From Tribonema minus (lineage: Eukaryota; Sar; Xanthophyceae; Tribonematales; Tribonemataceae): 64,000 nucleotides of DNA. A model generated the notes under the pieces. It worked only from the letters and a program-made list of their open reading frames with translations, was not told the DNA's origin and did not search any database. Below, piece after piece: positions 61,001 through 64,000 of this stretch. The translations under genes and the position numbers were made by a program. Location of the stretch: contig JAFCMP010000543.1 of assembly GCA_017506865.1 (NCBI GenBank), positions 310,001-374,000 on the forward strand, read 5' to 3'. Within the stretch, counting starts at the first letter, position 1. Each line of letters begins with the position of its first letter.

Positions 61001-63048
61001 GCGAGGTCGTGGAGGTCGAGCAAGCCATCGAGAAGCGCATTTCTGCTATGATCCTGATCGAATGCTCCTTTCAATGAATGAACTCCACTCATGACGCGAA
61101 TGAATTCCACTCATGAATGAATGCAGGCGACGGCGTCGTCCCCGGCGAGGTCGTCGAGGTGGAGCAGGCCATTGAGAAGCGCAGCGGCGCAGTCTTCCTG
61201 CGCCTCGCCGACGAGCGCGGCTGGGTGCTGCTGCGGTCGCCACATGTGAGCGCTGCCGCATAATCAACAAAATTCAAGTTTTCATTTGCAGTTTTCAAAG
61301 AAACGCATTGAATTCACTTGAATTTTTCACAAGGACATGTTCCCGCGGCTCGCCGACGAGCGCGGCTGGGTGCTGCTGCGGTCACCACATGTAAGTTTGA
61401 AGTTGTACTTGCAGCTATCGCCGCAGTGTTTTAACTTGAAAGTACTAGTTCAAAGTTTTTACTCAAAGTTACTACATGAATGTGTTCCCGCGGCTCGCCG
61501 ACGAGGGCGGCTGCGTGCTGCTGCGGTCACCACATGTGAGCGCTGCCACATCATCAACTTAAAGTTGTTCCTTGAAGTACACCAACACAAGCTTGAATTC
61601 AAGGTTGTTGCTTGATGTTTCACGCAGGAAGTCTTCACTTCGCAGCTGTCATGCGAACATGTATCTTGCTCAAGTTGCCACGCTCCGCCGCGTACTTCAA
61701 CGAGCGCGGCTGGGCGCGCTGCTGCCACAATGTTGAGCGCTGCCACACAATGCCCCCGTCGCTGCTACAACAAACTTCACTCTCAGCTGCGAAGGCTTTT
61801 CAGGAGCACTCAAATGCCGGATCAAGTGCCATGTCTCCGCTCCGTTGCTGCTGCAGTCGACGCGACTCGTGCAACATCACTTCGCATTTGCCTGCACGCT
61901 CTTTGTGTCCAGACGATTCCCAATGCCGTGCAAGCAGCCGGAGCTACTGCTAGCATCGTCTCCCTCTACACAGGCCTCAGCAAGGCACATGTGCACATGT
62001 TGTAACTGACCGGGGGCTCTTTTGTGTTGCACTTGTCATGTACTTGTGTGTTGTACCTGTGGCCGCAGAGGAGCACGGCGCTGTTTGAGCAGCTGCGAGG
62101 CGACGCCACGGTGGACAACAAGCTTTACGGTGAGCTGAGTGCGATGGCAATTCCCCGCTTTGATCTCTGCTTAGATCTTGCAGCAGGGACCAACAACAGA
62201 TGTGCACAAGAATACACACAGCTGCTTGACAGCACTTCTGACAGCAAGATTTGGGATGCGGTGCGTGCGCATGGCTTGCAGCATGTGCGTGCTTGTGGAT
62301 CACGTGCCCAAAACCGCTGCACTCTTTCGCGTTCGTTCAGCATGCACTTACCCTAATTCTTGACCCTTGCCCTAATCCCGTTGCGAGCAGGCTTCCTGGA
62401 CCCCAAGATGCAGCCCGTGCCCATCTATGCGGGCCCCGGCCTCAAGTCCAAGCCGACGGGTGAGCACTCGATGACTGTCTACAATGATGCTAATTTGCAG
62501 CATAGTTTACCTCACACGAATGGGGAAGTACAGCAGCAGAGCCAGCTTGAGCGCTAAACGACCATAGACGACGCTGCCTGATGGCTGGCTCGCACAGTTG
62601 AAGATTGGAAGGGCAAACAGCCCTCTAGCTCAAGCCATTGTCGGAGTCGGGTGGCGTTGCCACTGTGCAGGCAAGTCGATGGAACGTCACTCTCCTGCAT
62701 TGAGAACCTCAAGTGCTGATGAGATGGACCACTTTTCTGCGCAGCGCCACATGTACAGCTCCAGGACTGGCAATCACTCTGGAACCGTACTCCGCTTGTA
62801 TTTCTGCCCAACAACACAGTGCGCGTCATCACATGGGTGTGCCTGCCTTGAAGTTGCAGAGAGGACCAACCTGAGGTTACCGACACCTACTTACCCCCCC
62901 CCCCCCCCACATTTCCCCAGGCGACTCGCTCACCCCCGGCTGCAAGGTCCAGGCCGCCATGCGCTTCCTGCCGTACGACCTCTCCGGCATGATGTTCATC
63001 AAGCTCGCCGACGGGCGCGGGTGGGTGCCCGTCAGGAGGAACCTCTGA
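43002..63048 (+). CDS. Myosin heavy chain C, paralog of B: SH3-like N-terminus, motor, Ala-rich tail, PH domain, two SH3-like C-terminal modules
   Basis: 30 exons: 43002-43178, 43549-43800, 44476-44613, 44935-45051, 45440-45631, 45932-46138, 46757-47125, 47440-47544, 48019-48246, 48703-48950, 49575-49671, 50277-50500, 51248-51323, 51646-51786, 52560-52714, 53325-53496, 53996-54217, 54859-55104, 55413-55610, 56166-56219, 56736-56789, 57055-57165, 58111-58214, 58797-58904, 59523-59664, 60203-60335, 61127-61245, 62069-62129, 62391-62459, 62921-63048. They total 4647 nt (1548 aa) with phase kept. P-loop GESGAGKT is at ~165-172, switch [10 protein letters not shown] at ~215-223 and switch II DIFGFE at ~453-458. 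No IQ motif is visible. The tail is strongly Ala-rich, and the PH domain spans ~1283-1379 ([12 protein letters not shown] to [15 protein letters not shown]). SH3-like modules contain [13 protein letters not shown] (~1424-1463) and [13 protein letters not shown] (~1507-1548). The motor has a 13-residue insertion before [13 protein letters not shown] that B lacks. Confidence 0.93.
45722..45776 (+). repeat. Copy of the 5' part of myosin C exon 45932-46138
   Basis: Sequence GCATCGCGCTGGACGGCGT and the following GACGAC...GCGCAG block match the exon start ([11 protein letters not shown]). A shorter fragment of the acceptor region recurs near 45838-45860. Confidence 0.8.
46248..46301 (+). repeat. 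Copy of the 3' edge of myosin C exon 45932-46138 plus donor
   Basis: Encodes [12 protein letters not shown], against [12 protein letters not shown] in the exon, followed by GTGACT. It lies in the downstream intron. Confidence 0.85.
46957..47000 (+). repeat. Short dispersed element forming a coding insertion in the myosin C motor
   Basis: Inside exon 46757-47125, this stretch (GGCGGCGGCGGCAAACC ... AGGAGTTGAAGTTGG) creates a 13-residue net insertion ([13 protein letters not shown] region) just before [11 protein letters not shown]. It closely matches the intronic element at 25986-26032 of the paralog and contains the GAGTTGAAGTTG word common in introns here. The frame stays open. Confidence 0.62.
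48281..48413 (+). repeat. Two copies of the 3' edge of myosin C exon 48019-48246 plus donor
   Basis: Copies end GTGCCGAAGGCATTCCAG at 48303 and CGGAGGCCTTCCAG at 48413, each followed by GTGAGCGCTGCTGCACATG, with the GAAGTTGAAGTTG-type word nearby. The longer copy reaches back to the RNNDR part of the exon. Confidence 0.9.
48510..48595 (+). repeat. Copy of the 5' part of myosin C exon 48703-48950 with acceptor
   Basis: An AACAG acceptor followed by GACGTGCTCGGCGCGAGCAG and the [14 protein letters not shown]-coding stretch repeats the exon opening with a small length change that breaks the frame. It lies about 190 bp upstream. Confidence 0.88.
49046..49073 (+). repeat. Copy of the 3' edge of myosin C exon 48703-48950 plus donor
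   Basis: About 27 bp (GAGCTCATCACGTGCAGCTT and the splice site) followed by GTGAGCGCTGCCGC. The true edge reads ELTTCSFVR with GTGAGCGCTGCTGC. Loose TTAGGG/TTGGGG repeats separate the two. Confidence 0.88.
49731..49765 (+). repeat. Copy of the 3' edge of myosin C exon 49575-49671
   Basis: A CAGTGCCTGCGCCTCCTGCA-type block followed by GATGTGCGCGCAGT mirrors the exon end and donor region. A TTAGGG run (49779-49801) follows directly. Confidence 0.75.
49779..49801. repeat. Interstitial (TTAGGG)n tract
   Basis: Nearly four perfect TTAGGG units in a myosin C intron. Confidence 0.85.
49914..50276 (+). repeat. Repeated intron block with a truncated copy of myosin C exon 50277-50500
   Basis: A motif resembling TTCTGACACGCTCACACTCA ... 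CGTCGCGCGCGCGAC occurs about four times. Between the second and third occurrence lies 50059-50140, an acceptor plus the first ~80 bp of the motor exon ([18 protein letters not shown]), which then diverges. The intron end before this partial copy (CATACATACCCC ... CCGACAG) matches the intron end in myosin B, while the one before the complete exon does not. Confidence 0.82.
50568..50772 (+). repeat. Two copies of the 3' edge of myosin C exon 50277-50500
   Basis: Encodes [11 protein letters not shown] at about 50575-50610 (exon [11 protein letters not shown]). A shorter GGGCAGATCTCGGTGCTC copy lies at about 50747-50765 followed by GTGAGC-like sequence. GAACTTCAAGTTGAAGTTCC lies between them. Confidence 0.85.
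50886..50922. repeat. Interstitial (TTAGGG)n tract
   Basis: Four to five TTAGGG-type units in a myosin C intron. Confidence 0.85.
51144..51182 (+). repeat. Copy of the 5' edge of myosin C exon 51248-51323 with acceptor
   Basis: CCCGTGCCCAG then GAACGGGAGCGTGGAGGCGAC repeats the exon start, whose acceptor reads CCCGTGCCTCAG. It lies about 100 bp upstream. Confidence 0.85.
52389..52440 (+). repeat. Copy of the 5' edge of myosin C exon 52560-52714
   Basis: Repeats GCGGCGCGCGCGCGGCGGCG (exon RRARGGVK) in the upstream intron, then diverges. Confidence 0.75.
52715..53233 (+). repeat. Array of three copies of the 3' edge of myosin C exon 52560-52714
   Basis: Copies of the [16 protein letters not shown]-coding exon end lie at about 52822-52878, 52986-53038 and 53178-53233. 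They are separated by spacers sharing TTTGTGTGTACGAGACACGG. The first two keep a GTGCGT donor; the last has lost GT. Units are 150-195 bp. Confidence 0.88.
53577..53619 (+). repeat. Copy of the 3' edge of myosin C exon 53325-53496 plus donor
   Basis: Encodes [12 protein letters not shown], against [12 protein letters not shown] in the exon, followed by the same GTGAGGGGG donor context. Confidence 0.9.
54278..54594 (+). repeat. Two or three copies of the 3' edge of myosin C exon 53996-54217
   Basis: A close copy at 54278-54322 encodes [14 protein letters not shown] (exon [14 protein letters not shown]) followed by GTGTGC. A diverged one at about 54545-54594 ends in GTGAGCGATGCTG. A third, weak trace lies near 54385-54428. 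GATTTAAAGTTG/GATTTGAAGTTG words recur between them. Confidence 0.85.
55747..55868 (+). repeat. Two copies of the 3' edge of myosin C exon 55413-55610 plus donor
   Basis: The exon end GAGGAGTCCACG followed by GTGAGCGCTGC recurs with edges at about 55771 and 55868. Spacers share GCGCTGTGTGTATGTATG-like sequence with the true intron start. Confidence 0.88.
57235..57855 (+). repeat. Three nearly identical 207-bp tandem repeats in a myosin C intron
   Basis: Units begin at 57235, 57442 and 57649 with CACGCAGCAACCCATCGATA. The start of each unit copies part of exon 57055-57165 ([10 protein letters not shown] region). A long antisense open frame across the array is a by-product of 207 being divisible by three. 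The near-identity points to a very recent expansion. Confidence 0.93.
58566..58735 (+). repeat. Two upstream copies of the 5' part of PH exon 58797-58904
   Basis: GGTGGAAGGCGC(A/G)GTGTT blocks at about 58566-58590 and 58676-58735 repeat the exon start (WKARWFVL). The better one encodes WKARCFVL and then diverges. Its CCCTCAG acceptor matches the true exon's. Confidence 0.87.
58997..59070 (+). repeat. Copy of the 3' edge of PH exon 58797-58904 with intron start
   Basis: GACAAGAAGAAGAC...CCCATCAC repeats the DKKKTLPIT exon end. The following intron sequence (ACGTTG...CGGCGCCGCA) is copied too. Confidence 0.88.
59217..59410 (+). repeat. Two upstream copies of the 5' part of PH exon 59523-59664
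   Basis: CTGCTTCTGCGTCAAAACGA-like blocks (exon DCFCVKTG) lie at about 59222-59262 and 59357-59410, each following a CGCAG acceptor-like context. Confidence 0.82.
59759..59811 (+). repeat. Copy of the 3' part of PH exon 59523-59664 plus donor
   Basis: Encodes [16 protein letters not shown] followed by GTACCG. The exon encodes [16 protein letters not shown] followed by GTACGT. The frame and donor are both intact. Confidence 0.92.
60056..60490 (+). repeat. Copies of both edges of myosin C exon 60203-60335
   Basis: A 5' copy (GCAG then SYRPPQD) lies at about 60056-60081. A 3' copy (FPELDAP with GGTACGTA) lies at about 60439-60490, including the GCCATTGAGGCGTCCAC part of the exon. Confidence 0.88.
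60980..61045 (+). repeat. Copy of the 5' part of SH3-like exon 61127-61245 with acceptor
   Basis: Begins TGCAGGCGATGGCGTCGTCC and encodes [18 protein letters not shown], identical in meaning to the exon start, then ends. ATGAATGAATTCCACTCATGA repeats surround both copies. Confidence 0.92.
61334..61735 (+). repeat. Three copies of the 3' part of SH3-like exon 61127-61245 plus donor
   Basis: Copies at about 61337-61390 and 61484-61540 encode [15 protein letters not shown] and [15 protein letters not shown], followed by GTAAGT and GTGAGC. A third, diverged one lies at about 61690-61735. All sit in the downstream intron. Confidence 0.9.
62887..62908 (+). repeat. C-rich run upstream of the last myosin C acceptor
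   Basis: A C run ends about a dozen bases before the CCCCAG acceptor at 62920. It is a typical example of the C-type polypyrimidine tract used by all genes in the window. Confidence 0.7.
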
Positions 63049-64000
63049 GCGCTGCCGCAGCCCTCCCCCCTCCCAACGTACCCCATCGTCGCATAGACCA
63101 ATCAACACAGAGGACAGCAGAGCCCGGCTGCTTTCCGTCCCCTCTCTCCCCCCCCCCCCCCCCTTCAAACGAGCTGGGAGTCTGCTGGCTCAGGGCCCCC
63201 GCGCCTCTGTGCCCATAGTTTCCGCCACTGTTCCTTGAGGAGGGACCCCCGCCTGGGGGGGTTGCGATCACGGCTCAGCTGCAGTGCTGCCATGCGGGTC
63301 AGTGCGCCCCCTTCTCGCAGCCCCCCCCCCCCCCCCCCCCCCTTTGCCTTGCGGGAGTGAGCCGGTAGTACGGCCCCCCCGTCGCAGCCCCTGAGCGGTT
63401 TGCGCGCCCCCTCCAGGTGGCGCTGCGCTCAGGGCGCGGCGCCCGTGTGTTTTCCGTTGTGTGTTTTGGGGGCCGGTGAGTGTGTGGCAGAGGGGGGGAG
63501 GGGGGGCAGCGCTGCGCACAGCGGCGTCTGCTTCGACAGTCGTAATTACGCCCCCTTGCTCCCCCTGGCAGCACTGCCGGCTCTCGTTGTCCGCGCGCGA
63601 GTCTTACCGCTTCCACGCCGCCGCCGTCACACACACCACTGGACCGAATCCATGCCCTTTTCTTTGTGCGCGCGGGCGCGCGCGGGGGGCGACATGCCCC
63701 GCCGCTGCCTGCGCCGCTGCCCCCTTGCAGTTGTCTCTAAGATGTGCGCTTCTTCAGGTTCCATAGTGCGCGCGCGCGAGTGTTGTTCAGAGAGGTAATC
63801 GAGAGAGGAAACAAGAGGGGAGCGGCCGCTGCGGCAGACGTCTGCAGCGGCGGCGTTTTTTGGGCCGAGGGGGCATGCTGCCGCAGGGCAGCAGCGCTCG
63901 TCCGTGTGCCGCACAACTGTTTATTCGGGGGTACCCTACTTTTACAGCATGTAAGAGCACGGTCGGCGCTTGCTGGCACACGTGCGGGCCATCAGTGGAC
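63049..64000. other. Region downstream of myosin C, no gene recognised
   Basis: Contains C runs (about 63149-63164 and 63321-63342), G-rich patches and GC-rich open frames on both strands, none with a recognisable motif. It should include the myosin C 3' UTR. Confidence 0.5.

Noticed and set aside
1-64000. Reverse-transcriptase, integrase or capsid-bearing elements and tRNA or rRNA genes
   Set aside because: I looked for their hallmark motifs in the open frames and for RNA-gene-like sequence by eye and saw none. A profile search could still find degenerate remains.

Overview
The window is nuclear DNA from an intron-dense, GC-rich microbial eukaryote, most likely an alga or related protist. 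The reasons are short coding exons bounded by GT-AG introns, long C-run polypyrimidine tracts, TTAGGG-type repeats inside introns, and the genes themselves (two full-length myosins, a Sec14-type lipid-transfer protein and a class I methyltransferase). I cannot name the lineage. All exon models were built by hand: splice sites were picked so that reading phase is kept at every junction and protein motifs are continuous.

Layout. (A) About 0.3-8.2 kb, plus strand: a methyltransferase-like gene of the MidA/NDUFAF7 style, mostly solved; one internal stretch is uncertain. (B) 33.2-9.6 kb, minus strand: a 27-exon myosin heavy chain of about 1459 aa with an N-terminal SH3-like domain, motor, Ala-rich tail, PH domain and two C-terminal SH3-like 'RGW' modules. 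(D) 33.7-40.4 kb, plus strand: a 7-exon Sec14-like (CRAL-TRIO) gene of about 653 aa, divergent from B with about 0.56 kb between start codons. (C) 43.0-63.0 kb, plus strand: a 30-exon paralog of B, about 1548 aa. B and C are thus an inverted pair that brackets D. Many of their exons have identical lengths and phases. Genes A and B converge at 8.2-9.6 kb. The last 0.95 kb shows no gene I can support.

The outstanding feature is not a gene. All four genes carry, inside their introns, dozens of partial copies of their own exon edges, each copied together with the adjoining splice site. Copies of an exon's 3' end plus its donor lie in the downstream intron, and copies of a 5' end plus its acceptor lie in the upstream intron. 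Several form tandem arrays (12.9-13.7 kb, 20.5-21.2 kb, 30.0-30.3 kb, 52.6-53.2 kb), one with a regular 319-bp higher-order period. Many donors share a long consensus, GTGAGCGCTGCTGC, and nearby introns carry a GAAGTTGAAGTTG motif. A related short element appears both in an intron of B and, in the opposite orientation relative to the gene, as a coding insertion in the motor of C. Together these suggest that introns here are being made, enlarged or reshaped by local tandem duplication and perhaps by introner-like short elements.

Functionally, two PH-domain myosins next to a phosphoinositide-transfer-type Sec14 protein, one of them sharing a divergent promoter region with it, would fit membrane or lipid-linked transport. 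That link is inference from position only.
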